The notes: a model not told the origin generated them from the letters alone. 64,000 bases of DNA from Lachnospiraceae bacterium (GCA_017430085.1 JAFRNR010000003.1:1-64000); one strand, 5' to 3'. Shown: positions 37,116 to 46,128, counted from the first letter of the stretch. Made by a program: numbers and translations.

Positions 37116-38522
37116 TCAGTCTGTCCACTCCAGCGTGAACCCGTCTTCGCTTACCTGCAGGCGCACCTTCTCTCCCAGCAGCAGCGGGTAATTCACGTCG
37201 CCGTGTCCGGCCGGGAAGCCGAATGCGATGGGGATGTCGGAATCCGGGAAGAACGCCCGGCGGATCATGTCCGCCACGCCCTGATATTCGCCGCCGCGCG
37301 ACGTGCCGTCGGTCGTTTCGCTTTCGGCCGGGATATCGATCCACTCGCCGAAAATGATGCCCGCAGCGTTGTCCAGCACGCCCCGGTGCTTCAGGACGGT
37401 CAGGAACCGGTGGATGTGCTCCAGGTCCTCTTCCAGTTCCTCGATGAAGAGGATGTACGGCTGCTGCAGCGCCGTGCAGTCGTATTCCGTATCCAGCACA
37501 GCGGTCAGGGTGGCCAGATTGCCGCCGATCAGGACGCCCTCGGCGGTACCGGGCACGTCATAGCCGCTGCCGCCGCATTCATAGACCGGCAGCTGCCCGC
37601 GCATCATCTGACGCGTGAACCGGGCGCATTCCTCCGGCAGGCCCGTGAAGACGCGGCTCATCGAAGAATGGATCGAAGGAAGGCCGGCCGCCGACCAGGC
37701 CGCATGGAGCACCGTGACATCGCTGTAGCCGATCAGCAGTTTCCCGGCCGCCCGGACCGTGTCCGGCGCGATGGAATCCATGACTTCGGAGGCTCCGTAG
37801 CCGCCGCGCACGCAGAAAATGGCTTTAATCGAAGGATCGGTCAGGGCCCAGAGCAGGTCGGCCCGGCAGTCCTCGTACGTCCGCATCTCCGCGCAGACGT
37901 ACTGCCCTTCCACCGGGACATATCCCCAGCTCTGCAGGCCGCGGATGACCGCGTCCGTCTCCGCCCGCGTGGGCAGGGTGGAGGGAGAAATGACCGCGAC
38001 CCGGTCGCCTTCCTGCGGGAAGCAGGCGGCGCGGGCGCCTGGATAGTGCGTGAACGCGGTGACGCGGATGGGGGTGTCTTCGCCTTCGCTGAAGGTTTCT
38101 TCTTCCCCCGGCGTCCGGGTAAACGGCTGCGGTTCCGTTCCGGTGGTGGTCGCTTCAGGGGATGTTTCTATAGGCGCTTCCGTGGTTTCTTCGTAAGGTT
38201 CTTCGGTGGTTTCAGTCGGCGCCGCGGGGGTAGTCAACAGCGCTGTCGTCTGTTCCGGGGTATCGGCGGGCGTGGTTTCGGCGGCGGTCACTACGGGCGT
38301 CGTATCTGCGGCCGTCGTGTCCGTCGGAAGCGTTTCCGTCGGGACGGGAAGGGTCGCCGCGGTAGTCGCCGGCTTCGCTGCGGTCGCCGTATGGGTCTCC
38401 GTCGTCGCGGCAGGGTTTTCCGCGGTCGTCGCAGGGATCTCCGCCGTCGCGCCGGAATTCCCGCTGCACGCAGTCAGCAGCAAGCCCAGGCAAAAACAGA
38501 TAGCAGCAATCGTTTTCTTCAT
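37116..38522 (-). CDS. Lipoprotein LD-carboxypeptidase (S66 family)
   Basis: A 468-residue secreted lipoprotein. The signal peptide ends in LLLTACSG (lipobox, Cys about residue 19). Residues about 25-150 are a low-complexity Thr/Glu/Pro/Ala linker, then comes an S66 serine peptidase: VAVISPSTLPTRAETD (about 177-192), CVRGGYGASEV (about 236-246), LIGYSDVTVLH with the nucleophile Ser (about 262-272), and the C-terminal AFGFPAGHGDVNYPL with the catalytic His. Family members trim L,D-peptide bonds in muropeptides. Typical S66 enzymes are cytoplasmic and about 300 residues, so the lipoprotein anchor and Thr-rich spacer are unusual. It starts 9 bases after znuB and looks like the last gene of the zinc operon. 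Confidence 0.85.
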   Translation of the reverse strand: MKKTIAAICFCLGLLLTACSGNSGATAEIPATTAENPAATTETHTATAAKPATTAATLPVPTETLPTDTTAADTTPVVTAAETTPADTPEQTTALLTTPAAPTETTEEPYEETTEAPIETSPEATTTGTEPQPFTRTPGEEETFSEGEDTPIRVTAFTHYPGARAACFPQEGDRVAVISPSTLPTRAETDAVIRGLQSWGYVPVEGQYVCAEMRTYEDCRADLLWALTDPSIKAIFCVRGGYGASEVMDSIAPDTVRAAGKLLIGYSDVTVLHAAWSAAGLPSIHSSMSRVFTGLPEECARFTRQMMRGQLPVYECGGSGYDVPGTAEGVLIGGNLATLTAVLDTEYDCTALQQPYILFIEELEEDLEHIHRFLTVLKHRGVLDNAAGIIFGEWIDIPAESETTDGTSRGGEYQGVADMIRRAFFPDSDIPIAFGFPAGHGDVNYPLLLGEKVRLQVSEDGFTLEWTD

Positions 38523-38531
38523 ATTTCCCGC

Positions 38532-39374
38532 CTATCTCTTCAGTTTCCCCGCCAGCGCGAAGATCAGGAACGCCACGATATCCACCGCCACGATCGTCGA
38601 CCCTACCGGCGTATCCGCCACGATCGCGACCAGCATGCCCAGCACCGCGCACACCACCGACACGATGGCCGCGCACACGGTCACGGACAGAAAACTCTTG
38701 TACACGCGCATCGCGGACAGCGCCGGGAAGATCACCAGCGCGGAGATCAGCAGTGAGCCCACCAGGTTCATTGCCAGCACGATGATCACCGCGATGATCA
38801 CCGCGATCAGCAGGTTGTACCCGGCCGCGTTCACCCCGGTCGCGCGCGCGAAGCTTTCGTCGAACGTCACCGCGAAGATTTTGTGATAAAAGAACACGAA
38901 CAGCCCCACCACCAGCAGCGACAGGCCCACGCTGAGCCACACTTCCGTCGGCGACAGCGTCAGGATGGAGAAGGCGCCGAACAGCGTGGAGCAGACGTCG
39001 CCGGACAGGTTGCCGGACGTCGGGAAGATATTCATCAGCAAATAGCCCAGCGCCAGCGCGCCGACCGAGATCATGGCCACGGCCGCGTCGCCGCGGATCT
39101 TTGCGTTCTGGCCGGTGCGGAGCAGCAGCACGGCGCACAGCACTGTCAGCAGCAGCACCAGCGGCATTTCATTGGTCAGCTTCAGCACCGTCGCGATGGC
39201 CATGGCGCCGAACGCCACGTGCGAGAGCCCGTCCCCGATGAACGAGAACCGCTTCAGCACCAGCGTCACCCCGAACAGCGAAGAGCACAGCGCGACCAGC
39301 GTTCCCACGATCAGCGCGTACTGCACGAACGGGAACTCCAGCGACGCGATCAGTTTTTCCCACAGCGCGCTCAT
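38532..39374 (-). CDS. znuB: Zinc ABC transporter permease ZnuB
   Basis: Membrane subunit of a manganese/zinc-type importer (280 residues, about eight to nine helices; DGLSHVAFGAMAIATVLKLT at about residues 47-66 is the characteristic region, with DxxSHxxxG). It overlaps znuC by 4 bases. Assignment to zinc follows from the Zur-type operator and the regulator in the operon. Confidence 0.9.
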   Translation of the reverse strand: MSALWEKLIASLEFPFVQYALIVGTLVALCSSLFGVTLVLKRFSFIGDGLSHVAFGAMAIATVLKLTNEMPLVLLLTVLCAVLLLRTGQNAKIRGDAAVAMISVGALALGYLLMNIFPTSGNLSGDVCSTLFGAFSILTLSPTEVWLSVGLSLLVVGLFVFFYHKIFAVTFDESFARATGVNAAGYNLLIAVIIAVIIVLAMNLVGSLLISALVIFPALSAMRVYKSFLSVTVCAAIVSVVCAVLGMLVAIVADTPVGSTIVAVDIVAFLIFALAGKLKR

Positions 39375-40075
39375 TCCGCCACCTCCTGCGTCAGTCCGCT
39401 CAGCGCCTTGCTCTTCAGATAATCCTCTTTCGTCCCGAAAAACACGGTGCTTCCGATGTGCAGCACCTTGTCCGCGTACTTCAGCGCCGCGTCCAGGTCG
39501 TGCGAGATCATGATGACCGTGATCCCGTCCTTTTTATTCAGTTCCTCGATCAGGCGGTACATCTCCGCCGTCACCTTCGGATCCAGGCCCGCCACGGGCT
39601 CGTCCAGCAGGAGCATGCGCCGGGTCGCACAGAGCGCCCGCGCCAGCAGCACGCGCTGCTGCTGCCCGCCGGAGAGTTCCCGGTAGCAGCGGTCCGCCAG
39701 CGCTTCCAGGCCCATGCGGGCGATGTTCCGCTCGGCCAGTTCTTTCTCTTCTTTCCCGTAGAACGGCTTCTTCCCCATGCGGCCCTGGCAGCCAGAGCGG
39801 ACGATTTCCCGCACCGACGCGGGGAAATCCCGCTGCACCGGCGTCTGCTGGGGCAGGTAGCCGATCTCCGTCTGCTGCAGGCCGTCGCCGGTCCGGATGG
39901 CTCCGGAGAGCGGCGGGATCAGGCCCAGGATCGTTTTCATCAGCGTGGATTTGCCGGAGCCGTTCTCTCCCACCACGCAGAGGTAATCGCCGGCCTCCAC
40001 GGTGAAGTTCAGGTCCCGGACGATCGGCGTCCCCTCGTAGCCCAGGGAAGCGTTTTCACAAATCAGCAATGCCAT
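39371..40075 (-). CDS. znuC: Zinc ABC transporter ATPase ZnuC
   Basis: 234 residues. Walker A GENGSGKST (about residues 37-45), Q-loop GYLPQQTPVQRDFP (about 73-86), signature LSGGQQQRVLLARAL (about 137-151), Walker B MLLLDEPVAGLD (about 158-169) and H-loop ISHDL. It overlaps both neighbours, the znuA stop at its start and znuB at its end. Confidence 0.93.
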   Translation of the reverse strand: MALLICENASLGYEGTPIVRDLNFTVEAGDYLCVVGENGSGKSTLMKTILGLIPPLSGAIRTGDGLQQTEIGYLPQQTPVQRDFPASVREIVRSGCQGRMGKKPFYGKEEKELAERNIARMGLEALADRCYRELSGGQQQRVLLARALCATRRMLLLDEPVAGLDPKVTAEMYRLIEELNKKDGITVIMISHDLDAALKYADKVLHIGSTVFFGTKEDYLKSKALSGLTQEVAE

Positions 40076-41046
40076 TATTTCAGCGCCTCCTTCAGCACCG
40101 CGAGGTTTTCTTCCATGATCTTCAGATAGCTGGCCCCCTCCTGCACCCGCTGCTTCGTCACGGACTGCAGGGAGTCCATTGTCAGGATCGTCTGGTTTTT
40201 GCTTTGGGACGATTCGATGATCGTGCGCGCCAGCTTGGGGTCCCCGTTTTCGGTCTGCAGCACGACTTTCAGGCCCAGCTCATCCAGCTTGCCGGCCAGG
40301 AAGATGACCGTATCGAAGCTGGCTTCCGTGTCCGCGGAGCAGCCCGAAAAGGCCGCATAATAGTCAAGGCCCAGTTCCTCCGTCATGTAGAGGAAGGGGA
40401 AGCGGTCCCCGAACAGCAGGGTCCGGGTGTTGGCCGATGCGGCCGCCGCTTCGTATTCGGCGCGCAGGGCGTCCAGTTTTGCGGTATAAGCCGTGCAGTT
40501 CGTCTCAAAAGCATCCGCCTTCTCCGGCGCGGCCTTCTTCAGGGCGTCGCGGATCGCTTCCGTGCACAGCCGGGCGTTTTTCAGGGACAGCCAGATGTGC
40601 TCGTCCGCCTCGTCATCCTCTTCGTGATCGTGCTCTTCCTGCATGCCTTCTTTATGCTCTTCCTGCAAGGCCGCTTCGCCCAGTACGTCCATCAGATCGA
40701 TGGCGATGCGCCCGGAATTGGTCTGGTTCTTCAGCGCGTCCTGCACCCAGACATCCGATGTCCCGCCCACGTAGATGAACACGTCGCACGAGGCGATGTG
40801 CCCCATGTCCGTGGCCGTGGGCTGGTAGCTGTGCAGGTCCACGCCCGTGTCCTGCAGCAGGATCAGGTCCGCGTCCGCTTCGCCCAGCACCTGCGCCGTC
40901 CAGTCGTACAGCGGGAAAATGGTGGCGACCACCTTGAGTTTCCCGCCGCTCTTGCCGCCGCAACCCGTCAGTGCGAACGCCGATATCGCGAGCAGCAGGA
41001 CCGCCAGCGCCGGGAGCAGCGCGCCTTTTTTATGATCTCTTTTCAT
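40075..41046 (-). CDS. znuA: Zinc-binding lipoprotein ZnuA
   Basis: Periplasmic-type solute-binding protein anchored as a lipoprotein (lipobox ALTGCGGK, Cys about residue 29), 323 residues. Metal-ligand regions: VDLHSYQPTATD (about 69-80), the acidic/His-rich loop EEHKEGMQEEHDHEEDDEAD (about 128-147) typical of zinc-specific members, then DEHIWLSLKNA (about 148-158). The acidic loop is richer in Glu than in His. It overlaps the end of zur. Confidence 0.92.
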   Translation of the reverse strand: MKRDHKKGALLPALAVLLLAISAFALTGCGGKSGGKLKVVATIFPLYDWTAQVLGEADADLILLQDTGVDLHSYQPTATDMGHIASCDVFIYVGGTSDVWVQDALKNQTNSGRIAIDLMDVLGEAALQEEHKEGMQEEHDHEEDDEADEHIWLSLKNARLCTEAIRDALKKAAPEKADAFETNCTAYTAKLDALRAEYEAAAASANTRTLLFGDRFPFLYMTEELGLDYYAAFSGCSADTEASFDTVIFLAGKLDELGLKVVLQTENGDPKLARTIIESSQSKNQTILTMDSLQSVTKQRVQEGASYLKIMEENLAVLKEALK

Positions 41047-41458
41047 ATCTGGCTTTCATCCTTTCCCGGATCTGGCAGGCCTCGCAGGTCCCGTACAGGA
41101 CCGTCTCCGCCGTGTCGACCGCGAACTGCTCCCGCTTCGCAAGCATCTCGATGAGCGCGTCCGCATCCGCTTTATTCATGTGATAGGTGGCGCCGCAGCT
41201 CCGGCACAGCAGGTGCAGGTGCTCGCGGCAGTCCTCCGTGTCCGTATACTGATACAGGGTCTCCCGGCTGCCGCTGCGCGTGACGCGCCGGACCTTCCCT
41301 TCGTCCTCCAGCGCGGCCAGGTTCCGGTACACCGCGCTGACGCTGATGGACTGATTGCTCAGCGCCTGGGCGATGTCCGCCGCCGACAGGCTCTCGTCCG
41401 GATGGTCCGCCAGAAACGCCAGCAGGATCCGCCGCTGTTTTGTCAGATAAGCCGCCAT
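41030..41458 (-). CDS. zur: Fur-family regulator, probably Zur
   Basis: 142 residues. The winged helix (YLTKQRRILLAFLADHPDES...ISVSAVYRNLAALEDEGKVR, about residues 4-55) precedes the dimer domain with its two CXXC motifs, LLCRSCGATYHM (about 82-93) and GTCEACQIRER (about 121-131), that hold structural zinc. It is the first gene of zur-znuACB, so it most likely represses its own operon when zinc is sufficient. The ATG at 41458 has AAGGAGA; a longer frame upstream would overlap the operator. Confidence 0.88.
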   Translation of the reverse strand: MAAYLTKQRRILLAFLADHPDESLSAADIAQALSNQSISVSAVYRNLAALEDEGKVRRVTRSGSRETLYQYTDTEDCREHLHLLCRSCGATYHMNKADADALIEMLAKREQFAVDTAETVLYGTCEACQIRERMKARYEKRS

Positions 41459-41542
41459 GGGGTCTCCTTTCCGCTGATGATTTGTTTTCCTTCCCGTGCC
41501 AGCACGTTTCGGAAAACGTACTTTTGGCATTGTAATCAAAAA

Positions 41543-41612
41543 TGCGAACGATTCGCAAATCAATGTAGCACGCCTTGTGCTGTCTGTCAAGGAATTTGCA
41601 AATTATTCGCAA
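41543..41612 (-). promoter_or_regulatory. Promoter of the zur-znu operon with two flanking Zur-type operators
   Basis: On the minus strand, TTGACA (complement of 41585-41590), 17-base spacer, TACATT (complement of 41562-41567). A perfect dyad TGCGAA-TCG-TTCGCA covers 41543-41557 just downstream of the -10, and a second, TTGCGAA-TAA-TTTGCAA, covers 41596-41612 just upstream of the -35. Both have the 6-to-7-bp arms and 3-bp centre expected for a Fur-family dimer. Confidence 0.85.
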
Positions 41613-41672
41613 TTTTATAATTTTAGATGATGTTCTGCGGCCCTTGCGGCCTCAGCCCGCGCCGTCCTCCGT

Positions 41673-42635
41673 TCAGTTCACGAACGAATACACCGCGCCA
41701 ATCAGCCCTGCGTCATTGTGATGCACCGCCGGCACCACCCGGATATCCGCCCGGTATGTCGGCATCAGATGCTCCTTCAGCCTCTTCTCCAGCGGCTGGA
41801 TCAGCATCTTTTCCTCCGCGCTGATGCCGCCGCCGATCACGATCCGCTCCGGGTCGAAAATATAGATCAGGTTCTCGATCCCGACCAGGATATCGTCCAT
41901 CCACTCCGACAGCACCTGCGTCACCAGCGGGTCGCCCTGCGCCACCAGTGCGAACACCGAGCGGCCGCTCAGCCCCTCGACCGGCAGCTCCCGGTTCTCC
42001 TCGATCAGCCGCGCTTCCACGCGCTTCACGAGCGCCTTGGTGGACGCGTACTCCTCATAGCCGCCCCGGTTCCCGTACGCCGCCAGCGGCCCGTCCTTCT
42101 TGATCGAAACGTGCCCGACCTCGCCCGCGAACCCGTGCGCGCCGTTCAGCAATTCCCCGTTCACGATGATCCCGCCGCCGATCCCGGTCCCCAGCGTGAT
42201 CAGAATCGCGTCCCGGCATCCCTTCATGTTCCCGGTCCACAGCTCCGCCAGCGCCGCGCTGTTGGCGTCGTTCACCACGTGCGTCTCCAGGCCAAAGCGT
42301 TCCTCAAAACTCTTCTTCAGTTCCGCCCCCTGATAATTCGGGAAATGCGCGCCAGCCACCCGGCCCCGCACCGTGTCGATCAGGCAGGTCGCCGAGATGC
42401 CGATGCCGCCGAGTCCCAGCGCCTTCGCCGCCTGCGCGGCATTCAGTCCTTCCCCGCCGTCCGGCGCGAGCCGCAGCACAAAATCCGCCGCCCCCTTCAG
42501 CGCCGTCTCCAGCAGCGGCGTCCTGTACCCGTCAAAATCCGCCGGATACGACGCCTTTCCTAAAACCTTTCCTTCCGCCGAGACCAGCCCGACTTTCACC
42601 GCGGTCCCGCCGATATCGATCGCCAGATAATTCAT
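41673..42635 (-). CDS. ROK-family sugar kinase (glucokinase-like)
   Basis: 320 residues. N-terminal phosphate-binding YLAIDIGGTAVKVGLVS (about residues 3-19), ITLGTGIGGGIIVNGELLNG (about 133-152) and GEVGHV (about 159-164) with the ROK His. The zinc-binding Cys cluster that often follows is not evident. Probably phosphorylates glucose or an amino sugar; the precise substrate is unknown. The longer open frame upstream runs through the intergenic terminator and is not used. Confidence 0.88.
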   Translation of the reverse strand: MNYLAIDIGGTAVKVGLVSAEGKVLGKASYPADFDGYRTPLLETALKGAADFVLRLAPDGGEGLNAAQAAKALGLGGIGISATCLIDTVRGRVAGAHFPNYQGAELKKSFEERFGLETHVVNDANSAALAELWTGNMKGCRDAILITLGTGIGGGIIVNGELLNGAHGFAGEVGHVSIKKDGPLAAYGNRGGYEEYASTKALVKRVEARLIEENRELPVEGLSGRSVFALVAQGDPLVTQVLSEWMDDILVGIENLIYIFDPERIVIGGGISAEEKMLIQPLEKRLKEHLMPTYRADIRVVPAVHHNDAGLIGAVYSFVN

Positions 42636-42729
42636 AACACACCTGCCCGGTTCATTGATGTTTTCTGCTTCGAATATACCGCCTGCGCCCGCGTTTTGCA
42701 AATCTTTTTTCTTCCCGCTCCGCCCGGGA

Positions 42730-42768
42730 CAAAAAAAGAGGCCCGGGTACTGAAAAGCACCCGGGCTC
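42730..42768 (-). terminator. Terminator after the 42797 gene
   Basis: On the minus strand, GAGCCCGGGTGCTT-TTC-AGTACCCGGGCCTC followed by a seven-base T-run. Confidence 0.85.
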
Positions 42769-42796
42769 CGGCGTCCGGCCTTCTGCCGGAAACGGA

Positions 42797-43243
42797 TCAT
42801 TCTTTCTCTTTCTCAGCGTATTTCCCGATCAGGTTCTCGATGACCGGAAGTTTGACCGTCTTGATCCCGCAGGCCAGGAACGCCAGCAGCAAAAGCAGGA
42901 TCGCTTTGCCGGTGGACACGAGCCAGCTGAAGAAGTTGAAGATCTGTTCGATCTTCGCGACCGCCGACAGACTGCTGAACGGGGTATCCGCCCCGAAGAT
43001 CCGGGACAGCTTGTCAAACAGTTCAAACAGAATGTCCGGGATCACCCCGATCAGGAAATTGAGCACGCTCGCCGCGAGCACGATCAGGAACGCCTTGATG
43101 GCAGACATTCTGAGGAAGTCGTTCTCTTCGCGGATCAGCACGTAGCCGACCAGCAGCGTCGCGGGGATCAGCCCCCCGAACTGCGCTACCAGGAAGATGA
43201 TGCAGGCAAAGAATCCGATGTGAATACCAAGTTTCGCTTTCAT
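42797..43243 (-). CDS. Unknown membrane protein (DUF4870-like layout)
   Basis: 148 residues, mostly hydrophobic: helices at about residues 8-35 (GFFACIIFLVAQFGGLIPAT), 48-70 (AIKAFLIVLAASVLNFLIGV) and 108-125 (AILLLLLAFLACGI). The region LREENDFLRMSAIKAFLIV resembles small four-helix proteins such as DUF4870, but no firm family. The ATG has AAGGAGA upstream. Followed by a strong terminator. Confidence 0.6.
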   Translation of the reverse strand: MKAKLGIHIGFFACIIFLVAQFGGLIPATLLVGYVLIREENDFLRMSAIKAFLIVLAASVLNFLIGVIPDILFELFDKLSRIFGADTPFSSLSAVAKIEQIFNFFSWLVSTGKAILLLLLAFLACGIKTVKLPVIENLIGKYAEKEKE

Positions 43244-43366
43244 TTTTCTATCTCCTTCCGACCCATTGCTGGTTTCTGTTGCGAAAATACAGCAAAATGC
43301 CGCATTTGTCAAGACAAATGCAAAAAATCGTCCCCCATCCTGTCCGCAAAAAGTTGAAATTTCCTC

Positions 43367-43394
43367 TTGCACTTTTCCGCAGACATGCTATAAT
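43367..43394 (+). promoter_or_regulatory. Promoter for tRNA-Ala
   Basis: TTGCAC (43367-43372), 16-base spacer, TATAAT (43389-43394) with TGC just before (extended -10). Confidence 0.75.
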
Positions 43395-43424
43395 GCATTT
43401 TGCTTCCGCAAAAAGAAGCGCCCC

Positions 43425-43497
43425 GGGGTATTAGCTCAGCTGGGAGAGCGCCAGGTTCGCAATCTGGAGGTCAGGGGTTCGATCCCCCTATGCTCCA
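43425..43497 (+). tRNA. tRNA-Ala(CGC)
   Basis: 73-base cloverleaf. The acceptor stem GGGGTAT/ATGCTCC includes the G3:U70 wobble pair that specifies alanine. D arm GCTC/GAGC; anticodon arm CCAGG-TTCGCAA-TCTGG with anticodon CGC (reads GCG); T arm AGGGG-TTCGATC-CCCCT; discriminator A. The 3' CCA is not encoded. Confidence 0.97.
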
Positions 43498-43503
43498 CGA
43501 AAA

Positions 43504-43527
43504 ACCGCGCAGATGCGCGGTTTTTTG
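43504..43527 (+). terminator. Terminator after tRNA-Ala
   Basis: ACCGCGCA-GA-TGCGCGGT followed by TTTTT. Confidence 0.85.
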
Positions 43528-43649
43528 ATGTTTTGCAGATTCAGGCATTTTTCCATCAACAAAAGTGTTTTCTATATCGTCATTTCTATGATATATTTAA
43601 CATATTACGGGAGAGAGCTCGGCTTGTATAAAGCGGAAACACTGGAAGA

Positions 43650-44279
43650 ATGACTAGTATAGAACATGAAATCAACTGGGTATTCTTTGATATCGGCTCG
43701 ACATTAGTGGATGAAGAAGAGGCGTACCGCCATCGCATCCGCGAGATGATCCGCGGCACGTCCGTCACATTGGAACAGTTTTGGGAAAAGCGCACCGAAT
43801 ACGCCAAACAGGGATATAACGGCGACCAGAAAGCCATAGAATTGTATGGCCTCACAAAAACGCCCTGGCACAGCGAGGACGAAGTCCCGTTTGAGGATTG
43901 TCAGAAAACCTTGCAGGCGCTGTGCGATAAGGGCTATAAACTGGGTATTATCGCAAATCAGGAACCCGGAGCGGAGGACCGTCTTCACACCTGGGGGCTC
44001 CGTCCATATTTCTCCGTGATTGCCGCCTCTGCGGAGATGGGGGTATCCAAGCCGGACAAAGAGATATTTCTGCGGGCCTTATCGATCGCAGGCTGCCGGC
44101 CGGAAAATGCAGTCATGGTCGGCGACAGGTTGGATAATGACATACGCCCGGCGAAAGAACTGGGCATGATGACGATTCGAATCAGAAAAGGACTTGCAGT
44201 CTATATGGAACCCGCCTGTGAACCGGAAGTACCGGACTATACAGTAGACAGTCTTTCGGAGATAATTAAACATCTATAG
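43650..44279 (+). CDS. HAD-superfamily hydrolase
   Basis: 209 residues of the HAD-IA type. Motif I WVFFDIGSTLVDEEEA (about residues 7-22): the second Asp of DxD is replaced, giving D-I-G-S-T, as in a subgroup of HAD proteins (FDIGSTL). Motif II is LGIIANQEPG (about 97-106), motif III the Lys of SKPDKEIF, motif IV MVGDRLDNDIRPAKELGM (about 155-172). Loss of the general acid Asp suggests altered or non-phosphatase activity. The gene is lower in GC than its surroundings and follows tRNA-Ala. Confidence 0.8.
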   Translation: MTSIEHEINWVFFDIGSTLVDEEEAYRHRIREMIRGTSVTLEQFWEKRTEYAKQGYNGDQKAIELYGLTKTPWHSEDEVPFEDCQKTLQALCDKGYKLGIIANQEPGAEDRLHTWGLRPYFSVIAASAEMGVSKPDKEIFLRALSIAGCRPENAVMVGDRLDNDIRPAKELGMMTIRIRKGLAVYMEPACEPEVPDYTVDSLSEIIKHL

Positions 44280-44348
44280 GCTGGGATGGCTGGGATGCGT
44301 TACATCGTTATGATCTGAATGACCTGATTACAGAAAGGAGCTCAAAAA

Positions 44349-45083
44349 ATGCCTCACCACAAAAAATATATAATACTTCTGATGACGTTATTGATCGCTC
44401 TTTTACTCTCCGCCTGTCAATCGAAACCTGCCACGCAGAACGATCCCTCATCCGACCCGAACCAGATCCAAACCGCCGGCCGGTCGGAAGCCAAAACCTA
44501 TCCCGCCGAATGGTGGGAAACCGATCAGTACGGCGGAGAATACATGACGCCGGAAGGCATGAAGAAAGCCAGCGAGCAGTACGAAAAATACGTTGAGATC
44601 TCAGAAAAAATGGAGGCGTATCTCTCCGCTCACCCGGACGGAAAACTGTATGCGCACTTCTCCGGCATATGGCAGGTCAATTCATGGGACGACGTAGTTA
44701 TCAGACTGGATGACATTGAAGACCCGGAACTGCTGCGGGAACTGGAAGCCGTCGGGATCCAGTCCGACTATCAGCTGGAAAAATGGCCCGGTTCCCGGGA
44801 AGCCGGGGAAGCCGCGGAAAAGCAGATGAAGGAGGCCTTGGCCGCCTTAAAGGCAAAAGCCGATCCCAACGAAGAAGAAAAACTTCTCCTGGAAAAATAC
44901 CGTCCGGAGATCGGATCATACGATGTGTTTTCCGGCGTGATCCCCGTCGAGCTGATCATCGATACGCCGTGGTACCAGCAGGTTTCCGGTGAGGAAATGG
45001 AAAACGACCTGCAGCGGGCCATTGCGCTCTTTGAGAAATACATCGGAAAATATGAGTTTGTCATGTACGGTTACCCGGTTTGA
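44349..45083 (+). CDS. Unknown lipoprotein
   Basis: 244 residues. Signal peptide with lipobox ALLLSACQS (Cys about residue 23), a polar spacer, then a mainly helical domain: PAEWWETDQYGGEYMTPEGM (about 56-75), repeated Glu/Lys helices and a YQQVSGEEMENDLQRAIALF region near the end. No family recognised. AAAGGAG before the ATG. Lower GC than most of the window. Confidence 0.65.
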   Translation: MPHHKKYIILLMTLLIALLLSACQSKPATQNDPSSDPNQIQTAGRSEAKTYPAEWWETDQYGGEYMTPEGMKKASEQYEKYVEISEKMEAYLSAHPDGKLYAHFSGIWQVNSWDDVVIRLDDIEDPELLRELEAVGIQSDYQLEKWPGSREAGEAAEKQMKEALAALKAKADPNEEEKLLLEKYRPEIGSYDVFSGVIPVELIIDTPWYQQVSGEEMENDLQRAIALFEKYIGKYEFVMYGYPV

Positions 45084-45135
45084 GGCTGAAAAAGCACGGC
45101 CGTATCATGAAATAGACAAAAGAAGGAACGACAGT

Positions 45136-46119
45136 ATGACCGCCATCTACCCCTACATCGACCTCCACTGCGACACCCTCCCCTGCGCCTGGCGCCAGGG
45201 CCGCCCCACGCTGCTGGAACTGACCGATACCATGACCGACCTGCGGAAGCTCCGCACCGGCCGCTGCCTCGCGCAGTGCTTCGCGATCTTCATGCCGTCG
45301 ATCGACCGCATAGCCAATTCCTCCGACTACCCCGGCGATGAAGTTTACATTGAAGCCCTCCACCGGATCTTCGTCCAAACGGAGCAGGAACACGGCGATA
45401 TCTTTACCCGTGTCGAAACCGCAGACGACCTGGCGGCACTCCCCGCCTCCGGCAAGCTCGGCGGCATCCTCACGATGGAGGACGGCCGCGCGGTGCTCGG
45501 GCGGCTGGAGAACCTCCGGCGGTTCTACGACATGGGCGTCCGCATCCTGGCGCTGCTCTGGAACCACGCGAACTGCTTCGGGGCACCGAATTCGCCGGAT
45601 CCGGCCGTCATGGGCACCGGACTCACGGATTTCGGCAAGGAAGCGGTGGAGTACATGGAGCATCTCGGGATGGGGATCGACGTCTCCCACCTCTCCGACG
45701 GCGGCTTCTGGGACGTTGTGCGGCTCGCGAAAAAGCCGTTCTTCGCGACCCACTCCAACTGCCGCGCGCTGAACCCGCATCCGCGCAGCATGACGGATGA
45801 GATGATCCGCGCGCTGGCCGATCAGGGCGGCGTGATGGGGGTCAATTTCTATCCCGCGTTCCTGTACGAAGACCTCTCCCGCCCCGATTCCACGATCGAC
45901 GGCATCTCCGCGCAGCTGCGCCACCGCATCAACGTCGGCGGCCTGGAATGCGCCGCCGTCGGGACGGATTTCGACGGCATCGATGGGGATCTGGAGATCC
46001 CGGACGCCTCCCATATGCCGCGCCTGTTCGAGGAACTCGCCCGGCGGGGCTTCACCGCGGACGAGCTGGAGCACATCGCGTACCGCAACGCGGAGCGGGT
46101 GCTGAAGGACATTTTATAA
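45136..46119 (+). CDS. Membrane dipeptidase family M19
   Basis: 327-residue zinc dipeptidase of the renal dipeptidase type. YIDLHCDTLPCAW (HxD, about residues 6-18), TMEDGRAVLGR with the bridging Glu (about 114-124), VSHLSDGGFWDV (His, about 184-195), FATHSNCRALNPHPR (His, about 203-217) and GTDFDGIDG (about 275-283). Acts on dipeptides, possibly including D-residues. It opens a tight plus-strand run; the GNAT gene starts 9 bases later. Confidence 0.9.
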   Translation: MTAIYPYIDLHCDTLPCAWRQGRPTLLELTDTMTDLRKLRTGRCLAQCFAIFMPSIDRIANSSDYPGDEVYIEALHRIFVQTEQEHGDIFTRVETADDLAALPASGKLGGILTMEDGRAVLGRLENLRRFYDMGVRILALLWNHANCFGAPNSPDPAVMGTGLTDFGKEAVEYMEHLGMGIDVSHLSDGGFWDVVRLAKKPFFATHSNCRALNPHPRSMTDEMIRALADQGGVMGVNFYPAFLYEDLSRPDSTIDGISAQLRHRINVGGLECAAVGTDFDGIDGDLEIPDASHMPRLFEELARRGFTADELEHIAYRNAERVLKDIL

Positions 46120-46128
46120 GGAGTCGTC

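Noticed and set aside
38150..38470. The Thr/Glu-rich repeats in the LD-carboxypeptidase gene considered as a satellite or antisense gene.
   Set aside because: They are in frame between a lipobox and the S66 domain and are best explained as a surface spacer.
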